The notes beneath the pieces were generated by a model that ran no database searches, was not told where the DNA came from, and saw only the letters and a program-made list of their open reading frames with translations. Positions 1 through 5,018 of a DNA stretch of 8,883 nt are shown here, one piece after another. The position numbers and the translations under genes are program-made. The stretch spans positions 1-8,883 of the forward strand of contig JBEKCP010000220.1 in assembly GCA_050014815.1 (NCBI GenBank), read 5' to 3'. Source of the stretch: JBEKCP01 sp050014815. GTDB taxonomy: Bacteria > Planctomycetota > Planctomycetia > Pirellulales > Thermoguttaceae. The stretch's first letter is position 1. Each line of letters begins with the position of its first letter.

Positions 1-139
1 ATTGCTCCTTAGTTGTCCGCCCCCGCTCTCGCCAACTTTGGGGCGCAAGAGAAATGGTAATCTAAACCGCCTCCAACCCCACCCGTCAAGCCCAACTTTT
101 CATCACCCCAGGCGGGACCTACTGGGCCGGAAAAGGGAC

Positions 140-177
140 CGGGTGGCCCCGGGCGGTTTCCCGCCCGGGGCCACCCG
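140..177 (-). terminator. Perfect 17-bp hairpin 3' of the beta-propeller gene
   Basis: Positions 140-156 and 161-177 are exact reverse complements around the 4-base loop TTTC. The hairpin starts 18 bases past the stop codon of the minus-strand beta-propeller gene. Read on the minus strand it is followed by GTCCCTTTTCC, which holds only a short T run. The position fits an intrinsic terminator, but the weak T tract and near-perfect GC symmetry would also fit a dispersed palindromic repeat used as a transcript end. Apart from this hairpin I see nothing in positions 1-194. Confidence 0.55.
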
Positions 178-194
178 ACCCTGGCCTCGGAGCA

Positions 195-1433
195 CTATTC
201 CTCGATCCGGTAGAGGTGCGTCTTCGTGCGCAGGATCAGGGCCTTGCCGGCGACGGCGGGCGAGGCCATGCAGCCCTGGTCGAGCTGGTTGACGGCGAGA
301 ACCTTCAGCTTGCGTTCGGGGGCGATCGCTGTCGTCTTGCCGTCCTGGTCGAAAAAATAGACCCGGTCCGGCGCGTACAGCGCCGAGGCCGAGAAGAAGC
401 CGTGAATCCGCTCCTGCCAGATCGTCGCGCCGGTCTTGGCCTCCAGGCAGGTGGCGACGCCGTTGTCGTTGACCGAGAACAACAGCTCGCCCGCCAGGAC
501 GCTCGACGGCTTGGCCGGCAGGTTCCTCGCCTTGCTCTTCCAGACGACGTGGCTCTGGCTGATGTCGCCATGCCCGTCGGGCCGCACCGCCCAGATCTCC
601 GGCCGGCCGAAACCCGTGTTGAGGAACAGCAGCCCCTGGCCGTACAGCGGGCGTGAAACGTTGGAGAACCCGCCCGGATAGCACACCTTCCAGATTTCCC
701 GGCCGGTTTCCGGCACGTAGGCCTCCGCGGCGTAGGCCCCGCAACTGATCAATTGCGCTCCGCCGGCCTCGATCACAATCGGCGTGGAGTAGGCCTTGCG
801 GAGGTCGCCTTCAGCCTTGGCGTAATCGGTGGAGCGGTCGGTCTTCCAAACGGTTGCGCCCGTCTGCTTGTCGAGGGCCACGAGGTACTGCACGTCGATG
901 CCGTCGAAGGTCAGGATGAGCAGGTTCTTGTAGACGAAGGCCGAGGAGCCCGGGCCGCGGTAGTGGTTGCAATGCAGGTCGCGCCGCGACCAGAGCGTCT
1001 TGCCCGAGGACGTGTCCAGGCAGGCCGTGCCGTAGGTGCCGAAGTGGACGTAGATGCGCCCGGCCTCGATGACGGGCGTGGGCGAGGCGTAGCTATTCAG
1101 CCCGGCGATCGGTTCGGGCTTCTCGACCTCGAAGACGCGGATATCGTGTACGATTCGGCCCGAGTCGCGATCGACGCACACGGCATACAATCGCTTTCCG
1201 TCTGCCGCGGCGGTGGTCAGCCAGACTTGCTTGTCCCAGACGACAGGCGACGAATGACCGCGGTCGTGGATCGCCGTCTTCCAGCGGATGTTGTCCTTCT
1301 CGCTCCAGGTCGTAGGGAGGTCGGCCTGCCGGCAGGAGCCGTTTGCCGCCGGGCCCAGGAATTGCGGCCACGGTTCCTCGGTGGCAGCCGGTGCGGCGAA
1401 CGAAAGCAGGAGCACGAAAGCGGCAATTTGCAT
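195..1433 (-). CDS. Secreted PQQ-like beta-propeller repeat protein
   Basis: This encodes a 412-residue protein of the PQQ-binding-like (BamB-type) beta-propeller family, which in planctomycetes is abundant and mostly without known function. The first 17 or so residues form a hydrophobic signal peptide (MQIAAFVLLLSFAAPAA), with likely cleavage after the Ala run, so the mature protein is probably periplasmic or exported. Directly after comes PWPQFLGPAANG (about residues 21-32), the usual opening of this group. Repeated blade signatures follow, such as 'YGTACLDTSSGKTLW', 'LVALDKQTGATVWKT' and 'ATCLEAKTGATIWQE', each ending in a G-x-x-x-W type turn. I chose the ATG at 1433 because it places the signal peptide at the N terminus; the longer reading from 1538 adds 35 unpromising residues and would overlap the candidate promoter. 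No Shine-Dalgarno is evident. There are no enzyme active-site motifs, so binding or scaffolding is more likely than catalysis. The upstream neighbour is 393 bases away, so the gene is probably transcribed alone. Confidence 0.85.
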   Translation of the reverse strand: MQIAAFVLLLSFAAPAATEEPWPQFLGPAANGSCRQADLPTTWSEKDNIRWKTAIHDRGHSSPVVWDKQVWLTTAAADGKRLYAVCVDRDSGRIVHDIRVFEVEKPEPIAGLNSYASPTPVIEAGRIYVHFGTYGTACLDTSSGKTLWSRRDLHCNHYRGPGSSAFVYKNLLILTFDGIDVQYLVALDKQTGATVWKTDRSTDYAKAEGDLRKAYSTPIVIEAGGAQLISCGAYAAEAYVPETGREIWKVCYPGGFSNVSRPLYGQGLLFLNTGFGRPEIWAVRPDGHGDISQSHVVWKSKARNLPAKPSSVLAGELLFSVNDNGVATCLEAKTGATIWQERIHGFFSASALYAPDRVYFFDQDGKTTAIAPERKLKVLAVNQLDQGCMASPAVAGKALILRTKTHLYRIEE

Positions 1434-1509
1434 GGCGGATGTACGAAGCAGGTTAAGGGTGGTTGGGCAGGGTCTTGCAGAGCGCGGAGGCCGCACGGAC
1501 ACGACTGCT

Positions 1510-1538
1510 ATTATGTTCGCGCAATTCCCGGGATACAA
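1510..1538 (-). promoter_or_regulatory. Possible sigma-70-type promoter for the beta-propeller gene
   Basis: On the minus strand CATAAT (1515-1510) matches the -10 consensus at 5 of 6 bases. It lies 17 bases from TTGTAT (1538-1533), which matches the -35 at only 3 of 6. Transcription would start near 1503, giving a leader of about 70 bases before the ATG at 1433. The weak -35 keeps this tentative. Confidence 0.3.
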
Positions 1539-1581
1539 TACCGGGCTATGTCCGAAAGGCCGCGTTTCCAGCAGTTACACT

Positions 1582-1640
1582 AGCCCGAAGCGCAAGCGAG
1601 GGACGGAAACAAGGCAATTCCCTCGCCTGCGCGTCGGGTT
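1582..1640. repeat. Dispersed inverted repeat of the 'SPKRKRG' type
   Basis: Two 22-base arms, 1582-1603 and 1619-1640, are reverse complements at 19 of 22 positions and enclose a 15-base loop. The left arm begins AGCCCGAAGCGCAAGCGAGG. Translated, this arm reads SPKRKRG or ARSASEG, strings I recall as recurrent spurious peptides in planctomycete annotations, which suggests a multicopy palindromic element. It carries no gene of its own and lies in the gap between two minus-strand genes, where it could form a hairpin in the transcript. Copy number cannot be judged from one window. Confidence 0.7.
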
Positions 1641-1688
1641 GGCGTGGACTTTTCCGGCAAAGCCTGGTTATTGCAGGTCATGTGCTGC

Positions 1689-1850
1689 ATGGCCGAGCGG
1701 GAACTCTACGAAATCCTCCGCTGGCAGATCGAGCAGGTCCACAAGCACCTCCAGCCGGACCAGCGCGGCCTTGGGCGGCTACGCGGTGACGCGCGCCAAG
1801 AACTGCCGGCTCTTGACCGCTCCCGATCAGATCAAGCCGGGCGCGCCGCT
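1689..1850 (+). pseudogene. Possible frameshifted gene relic
   Basis: From the ATG at 1689, the plus strand reads MAERELYEILRWQIEQVHKH and on to about 1769, with nearly every third codon position G or C (about 24 of 26). The signal then moves by one base near 1767 into a second plus-strand frame reading ALGGYAVTRAKNCRLLTAPD, again with very high third-position GC. No minus-strand gene explains this, because the neighbouring cystathionine gamma-synthase stops at 1827. The simplest reading is a short remnant of a gene with one frameshift, truncated where it meets the metB end. I do not recognise the family. Past about 1827 the reading is only antisense to metB, so the right boundary is approximate. 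A chance pattern in GC-rich DNA remains possible. Confidence 0.3.
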
Positions 1851-3092
1851 GCCGCTCGTCCCGAGCGCCTGGACCAGGTCGGCGATCAGGTCCTCGGTGT
1901 TCTCGATGCCGCAAGAGAGGCGGATCATGTTGTCGGGAATGCCCCACGCCCGGCGCTGCTGCGGCGTGTACTCGTAATAGCTCAGCACCAGCGGCTGCTC
2001 GATGAGCGATTCGACCCCGCCCAGGCTGGCGGCGATCCGCGGGATGCGAACTCGATCGACCACGTCGGCCGTTTGCCGCCAATCGGCGTCCTTCACCGTG
2101 AAGGTCACCACGCCGCCGAAGCCCCGCATCACGCGCCGGGCCAACTCGTGCTGCGGATGGCCCGGCAGGCCGGGGTAATAGACCCGCTCGATCCTCGGGT
2201 GGCCGGCGAGGAACTCGGCCACCCCCTGGCCGTTGGCGTTGTGCCGCTCCATCCGCAACTCGAACGTCTTGAGGCCCCGCAAGAGCGAGTGCTCGGTGTG
2301 CGGGGCACTGATCAGCCCCAACAGGCCGCGGAACTTCCGCAGCGGCTCGATCTTCTCGCGCGCGGCCAGGACCACGCCGGCCAGGAGATCGTTGTGCCCG
2401 CCGAGATACTTCGTGCACGAGTGCAGCACGTAATCGACGCCGAACTCCAGCGGGCGGACGTTATAGGGCGTGGCCAGCGTGGCGTCAATCACGGTCTCCA
2501 CGCCGTGCTTCTTGCCGATGGCCGCAAACCGCGCGAGGTCCAGCACGCTCAGGTGCGGATTCGTGGGCAATTCGCCCAGCAGGATTCGCGTGGCCGGCGT
2601 GATGGCCGCCTCCAGGGCCTTGTCATCGCACGGCGGAACCAGCCGCGTCTTGATGCCGAAACGCGACAGCTCCCCGAGGCAGAAATCGCGGGTCCGCAGA
2701 TAGCACTCGTCCACCAGCACCAACTCGTCGCCCGACCGGAGACGCCCCAACAGCAGCCCCGCGATGGCCGTCATCCCGCTCGAATAGAGGACCGCCTCCT
2801 CGGCCCCTTCCAGGGCGGCCAGTTTCCGCTCGACGGTCTTCTCCGTGGGGTTGCCGTACCGGGCGTATTCCTCCCGCGGCTGCTTCTGGACAATGAAGTC
2901 GATGAGCGACTGCGTGTCGGCGAAGCTGTAGGTCGAGGCCAGGAAGATCGGGTCGGTCAGCGCCGAACGGGCCTTCTGGCGATCTTCGCCCCCGTGGACC
3001 GAAAGGGTCGACCAGCGGTAGCCGGCAAGGTCCCCGGCGGCCGGGTCTCCGGCAGCCGTCTTGCGAGTCGTCTTCTCTTGAGAATCTGACAT
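1827..3092 (-). CDS. metB: Cystathionine gamma-synthase, plant-like type
   Basis: This is a 421-residue PLP-dependent enzyme of the Cys/Met metabolism family. It probably joins cysteine to an activated homoserine (succinyl, acetyl or phospho ester) to give cystathionine in methionine synthesis. Visible landmarks are YARYGNPT (residues 76-83, phosphate-binding Tyr/Arg from the partner subunit), SSGM (104-107), CYLRTRDF with the likely ring-stacking Tyr131, Asp203 in DATLATP, the PLP lysine Lys228 in SCTKYLGGHND, and SLGGVES (356-362). Segments such as VYYPGLPGHPQHELARR and the C-terminal SYYEYTPQQRRAWGIPDNMI resemble plant cystathionine gamma-synthase more than E. coli MetB. The ATG at 3092 was chosen because GGGAG lies about 10 bases upstream and the longer reading from 3152 would run through a candidate promoter; an ATG at 3101 is a lesser alternative. 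It is transcribed divergently from the small gene and cysK. A gamma-lyase or homocysteine-forming sulfhydrylase is the main alternative. Confidence 0.85.
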   Translation of the reverse strand: MSDSQEKTTRKTAAGDPAAGDLAGYRWSTLSVHGGEDRQKARSALTDPIFLASTYSFADTQSLIDFIVQKQPREEYARYGNPTEKTVERKLAALEGAEEAVLYSSGMTAIAGLLLGRLRSGDELVLVDECYLRTRDFCLGELSRFGIKTRLVPPCDDKALEAAITPATRILLGELPTNPHLSVLDLARFAAIGKKHGVETVIDATLATPYNVRPLEFGVDYVLHSCTKYLGGHNDLLAGVVLAAREKIEPLRKFRGLLGLISAPHTEHSLLRGLKTFELRMERHNANGQGVAEFLAGHPRIERVYYPGLPGHPQHELARRVMRGFGGVVTFTVKDADWRQTADVVDRVRIPRIAASLGGVESLIEQPLVLSYYEYTPQQRRAWGIPDNMIRLSCGIENTEDLIADLVQALGTSGSGAPGLI

Positions 3093-3131
3093 GGTTTTCA
3101 TTCTCCCGGACAGGTTGCCCAGCCGATAAAG

Positions 3132-3137
3132 ATTATA
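3132..3137 (-). promoter_or_regulatory. Candidate -10 box of the metB promoter
   Basis: Read on the minus strand, 3137-3132 is TATAAT, a perfect -10 hexamer. It would start transcription near 3125 and give a leader of about 33 bases before the ATG at 3092. There is no good -35 at 17 bases. A perfect TTGACA sits at 3152-3147 but only 9 bases from the TATAAT, too close to pair with it. The promoter therefore rests on the -10 alone or needs an activator. Confidence 0.4.
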
Positions 3138-3203
3138 ACATAAGTATGTCAATTGCCGTCCTGATGTTTATGGAATTTTCCGCCGCACCCATCACATATC
3201 ACG

Positions 3204-3239
3204 GGCCGCGGCCGTCTCATTTGACAGGCGGCGGCGTCA
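3204..3239. promoter_or_regulatory. Palindromes upstream of the sigma-54 promoter
   Basis: GGCCGCGGCC (3204-3213) is a perfect 10-base palindrome. Eight bases further on, TGAC (3222-3225) and GTCA (3236-3239) form an inverted pair 10 bases apart. They lie about 75-110 bases upstream of the predicted sigma-54 start, the range where enhancer-binding activators usually bind. No particular activator site is recognised, and short GC palindromes arise often by chance here. Confidence 0.2.
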
Positions 3240-3288
3240 GGCCCCAAAAAACACTGGCAAACCGGCACATTCCGCAATTCCTGAAAAA

Positions 3289-3304
3289 TGGCACGTATGT
3301 TGCT
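3289..3304 (+). promoter_or_regulatory. Near-consensus sigma-54 (RpoN) promoter
   Basis: The bases TGGCACGTATGTTGCT carry the -24 element TGGCACG and the -12 element TTGCT. The invariant GG (3290-3291) and GC (3302-3303) are exactly 10 bases apart, as RpoN promoters require. Departures from the extended consensus (YTGGCACGrNNNTTGCW) are only the leading A and a T in place of the purine. Transcription would start near 3315, leaving a leader of about 44 bases before the small gene at 3359. Such promoters need an ATP-driven enhancer-binding activator, which is not encoded in this window. Confidence 0.65.
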
Positions 3305-3332
3305 AACTAAACTCATGTAACAGTAAGCAACA
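3298..3332. repeat. Inverted repeat overlapping the -12 element
   Basis: TGTTGCT (3298-3304) and AGCAACA (3326-3332) are exact reverse complements separated by 21 bases. The left arm covers the -12 element and the right arm lies just after the predicted start site. This could be a two-half-site operator. It is less likely to be an RNA hairpin, since the left arm would not be transcribed from the sigma-54 start. Confidence 0.35.
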
Positions 3333-3358
3333 CACTGCCATTTGGAAAGGAATACACA

Positions 3359-3571
3359 ATGTCTCAGCTCTTAACCACCGCCACAACGGGTTTTGACCGG
3401 CCGGAAGTCCCGGCCGCTCGTGGCCCGGCCGATCCGTCCGAGCGGGTGTTCCCGCGGCGGTCGTCGCGGCCGCGGCGCCCCCGGTTCGTGTTCTCGCCGG
3501 CTCTGATTCAGTATTTTGCGGAACTTCACGGCCGGCAAGTCCGGATCGACGGCGGTCACGTTTCAGACTAA
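3359..3571 (+). CDS. Small protein of unknown function upstream of cysK
   Basis: This 70-residue reading frame is supported as a real gene by a GGAAAGG ribosome-binding site (3344-3350), 8 bases before the ATG, by third codon positions that are mostly G or C, and by its place between a sigma-54-type promoter and cysK, 32 bases upstream of the latter. I do not recognise the family. The protein has a polar, proline-rich N half, a strongly basic arginine/proline stretch (about residues 30-42), and a more regular C half (RFVFSPALIQYFAELHGRQV) that could form an amphipathic helix. It has no signal peptide, no membrane segment and no cysteine, so a cysteine-sensing attenuation peptide is unlikely. 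Co-transcription with cysK suggests a role in, or translational coupling to, cysteine synthesis, but this is inference. Confidence 0.6.
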   Translation: MSQLLTTATTGFDRPEVPAARGPADPSERVFPRRSSRPRRPRFVFSPALIQYFAELHGRQVRIDGGHVSD

Positions 3572-3590
3572 CGCCTCACCATCTTTTTTC

Positions 3591-3596
3591 AAGGAG
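3591..3596 (+). promoter_or_regulatory. Ribosome-binding site of cysK
   Basis: AAGGAG lies 7 bases before the ATG at 3604, an almost ideal Shine-Dalgarno that fixes the start. It is the strongest such site in the window and contrasts with leuS and queD, which have none. Confidence 0.85.
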
Positions 3597-3603
3597 ATTT
3601 CCG

Positions 3604-4590
3604 ATGCCCTATCGTACAACATTCGCCAGCATCATCGAGACGACCTTCAATACGCCATTGGTCAAGCTCAGCCGCGTGGTGCCGCCCGGGGCTGCCACGG
3701 TACTCTTGAAGCTGGAGTTCTTCAATCCTCTGAGCAGTGTCAAGGACCGCATTGGCCGGGCGATGATCGAGACGGCCGAGCGGGACGGCACGCTGAAACC
3801 CGGTACCCATATTATCGAGCCGACCAGCGGGAACACGGGCATCGCGCTGGCCTTCGTGGCGGCCGCCAAGGGCTACCAACTCACGCTGGCCATGCCGGAA
3901 TCCATGAGCATCGAGCGGCGGGCGCTCCTGCGGGTGTTGGGGGCGAACCTGGTCCTCACCCCGGCCAAGGAAGGCATGAAAGGGGCGATTACCAAGGCCC
4001 GGGAACTGGCTGCCGCAACGCCCAATAGTTGGATCCCCCAGCAGTTCGACAACCCGGCCAATCCGGACATTCACGAGCGGACCACCGGCCGCGAGATATG
4101 GGAGGACACCGGCGGCCGGGTGGACGTGCTCGTGGCGGGGGTGGGCACCGGGGGTACGATCACCGGCTCGACCCGCTACCTTCGCGGCAAGAACCGGAAC
4201 TTGCGGGCGATCGCCGTCGAGCCGGCCGACTCGCCGGTCATCTCCGGCGGCAAGCCCGGCCCGCACAAGATCCAGGGCATAGGGGCGGGCTTCGTCCCGA
4301 AGAACCTCGATACGAGCCTCTTGAACGGCGTTGAGACGGTCAGCAACGAGCAGGCCTTTGCCTGGGCCCGGCGTCTGGCCAGAGAGGAAGGCATTCTGGT
4401 CGGGATCAGCTCGGGGGCGAACGTGGCGGCGGCGGTTCGCGTGGCCCAGCAGCCCGAGAATCGCGGCCGGGTGATCGTGACCATTGCCCCGAGTTTCGGC
4501 GAGCGGTATCTTTCGACCGCGCTGTTCGACGGTCTAGGGGTTGTGCCGCCAGCCGCGGTGGCGGCTCTGTCGGCGGCCGTGGCGGCGTAG
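3604..4590 (+). CDS. cysK: Cysteine synthase (O-acetylserine sulfhydrylase)
   Basis: This 328-residue cytoplasmic PLP enzyme of fold type II makes cysteine from O-acetylserine and sulfide. Landmarks are the PLP lysine Lys47 in NPLSSVKDR, the substrate loop TSGNTG (74-79), the phosphate-binding GTGGTITG (181-188), HKIQGIGAGFVP (221-232) and GISSGAN (267-273). The usual closing motif 'DSGERYLST' reads PSFGERYLST here, with the Asp-Ser pair replaced. About 15 residues after FDGL form an Ala-rich tail that goes beyond the normal end of the family. Length is otherwise typical. It follows the 70-residue gene by 32 bases and probably shares its sigma-54-type promoter, and it diverges from cystathionine gamma-synthase, which consumes its product. 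A cystathionine beta-synthase catalytic core is a possible alternative, but there is no heme or CBS domain and the sequence reads as CysK/CysM. Confidence 0.9.
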   Translation: MPYRTTFASIIETTFNTPLVKLSRVVPPGAATVLLKLEFFNPLSSVKDRIGRAMIETAERDGTLKPGTHIIEPTSGNTGIALAFVAAAKGYQLTLAMPESMSIERRALLRVLGANLVLTPAKEGMKGAITKARELAAATPNSWIPQQFDNPANPDIHERTTGREIWEDTGGRVDVLVAGVGTGGTITGSTRYLRGKNRNLRAIAVEPADSPVISGGKPGPHKIQGIGAGFVPKNLDTSLLNGVETVSNEQAFAWARRLAREEGILVGISSGANVAAAVRVAQQPENRGRVIVTIAPSFGERYLSTALFDGLGVVPPAAVAALSAAVAA

Positions 4591-4605
4591 ACGATGGGTG
4601 CCACG

Positions 4606-4622
4606 ACCATGCAGGGCATGGT
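4606..4622. repeat. Short palindrome after cysK
   Basis: ACCATGC (4606-4612) and GCATGGT (4616-4622) are exact reverse complements around AGG. The flanks GGGTGCC (4596-4602) and GTGCCC (4621-4626) are partly symmetrical and resemble the ends of the larger palindrome at 4706-4744. It begins 16 bases after the cysK stop and may help end that transcript. Confidence 0.4.
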
Positions 4623-4626
4623 GCCC

Positions 4627-4672
4627 GGCTTGTCCAGCAGTGCGGAAGACACGGTTGGACAAGCCAACCGTG
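4627..4672. repeat. Nested inverted repeats, alternative pairings
   Basis: GGCTTGTCCA (4627-4636) is the exact reverse complement of TGGACAAGCC (4656-4665). The second arm also takes part in another perfect pairing, CACGGTTGG (4650-4658) with CCAACCGTG (4664-4672) around a 5-base loop. The two hairpins exclude each other. The pattern looks like overlapping remnants of dispersed palindromic elements. Confidence 0.55.
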
Positions 4673-4705
4673 CGACCCGCCGCAGCCTGCGGCAGTGTGG
4701 ATGAT

Positions 4706-4744
4706 GGGTGCCACTGCTGGCTGGGCAAGCCAGCAGTGGCACCC
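4706..4744. repeat. Perfect 17-bp palindromic element
   Basis: Positions 4706-4722 and 4728-4744 are exact reverse complements around GGGCA, built on GGGTGCCACTGCTGGCT. The arm core recurs as GCCAGCAGTGGCACC at 4786-4800, an unpaired third half, and as GGCACTGCTG at 4759-4768. The next bases on the plus strand (GGCCTTTCCC) hold no T run, so this is better explained as a dispersed repeat than as an intrinsic terminator for cysK, although it could block readthrough. Confidence 0.7.
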
Positions 4745-4885
4745 GGCCTTTCCCGAACGGCACTGCTGCACCCAGAGGGTACCCGGCCAGCAGTGGCACC
4801 CCGGCGAAACCCCGTACTCCTTTTCGTGCAAAGCTTTACGTCGCTGGCCACCTGCGGGGCATACGTCCACAAGAGGAGCCCCAGT

Positions 4886-4914
4886 TTGCCGCCGCCGGCC
4901 GGAATCGGTACAAT
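4886..4914 (+). promoter_or_regulatory. Sigma-70-type promoter for leuS
   Basis: TTGCCG (4886-4891, 4 of 6 bases) and TACAAT (4909-4914, 5 of 6 bases) are 17 bases apart, the ideal spacing. Transcription would start near 4921 and leave a leader of about 98 bases. It is the best housekeeping-type promoter in the 428-base gap between cysK and leuS and gives leuS its own transcript. Confidence 0.5.
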
Positions 4915-4935
4915 CGCCACTTATCTTTAATCGCC

Positions 4936-4979
4936 ACACGGCGGGCAATCGCTGAACACGGCGGGCAAGCCCGCCCGCT
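4936..4979 (+). repeat. 13-base direct repeat and hairpin in the leuS leader
   Basis: ACACGGCGGGCAA occurs at 4936-4948 and again at 4956-4968, a period of 20 bases. The second copy runs into GCCCGCC, so that 4960-4966 and 4969-4975 form a 7-base inverted repeat. I recall similar GCGGGCAAGCCCGC strings in planctomycete intergenic DNA. It lies inside the predicted leuS leader, but I see no known riboswitch or T-box elements. Confidence 0.45.
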
Positions 4980-4991
4980 AAACTGGTTTCC

Positions 4992-5012
4992 AATCCCTAA
5001 TCCCCAATCCCT
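4992..5012 (+). repeat. Three heptamers in front of leuS
   Basis: AATCCCT, AATCCCC and AATCCCT follow one another in exact 7-base phase and end 6 bases before the leuS ATG. They occupy the ribosome-binding region, where no Shine-Dalgarno is present. Confidence 0.7.
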
Positions 5013-5018
5013 CCCCTC

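Noticed and set aside
1434..1538. 35-residue N-terminal extension of the beta-propeller protein
   Set aside because: It would bury the signal peptide inside the protein and overlaps the candidate promoter.
1644..3089. A 481-codon plus-strand frame opposite metB
   Set aside because: Beyond about 1830 it is purely antisense to metB. Only the first part (1689-1769) has independent coding character and is reported separately as a possible relic.
3093..3125. SAM riboswitch or other leader RNA before metB
   Set aside because: The predicted leader is only about 33 bases and shows none of the required stems.
3093..3152. N-terminal extension of metB up to the ATG at 3152
   Set aside because: The extra 20 residues would be encoded across the TATAAT box, show no family similarity, and the ATG at 3092 has a ribosome-binding site.
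3221..3226. TTGACA as a sigma-70 -35 box for the small gene and cysK
   Set aside because: The hexamer is perfect, but at 17-18 bases downstream there is only CCAAAA or CAAAAA, not a -10 box. The sigma-54 elements are far better.
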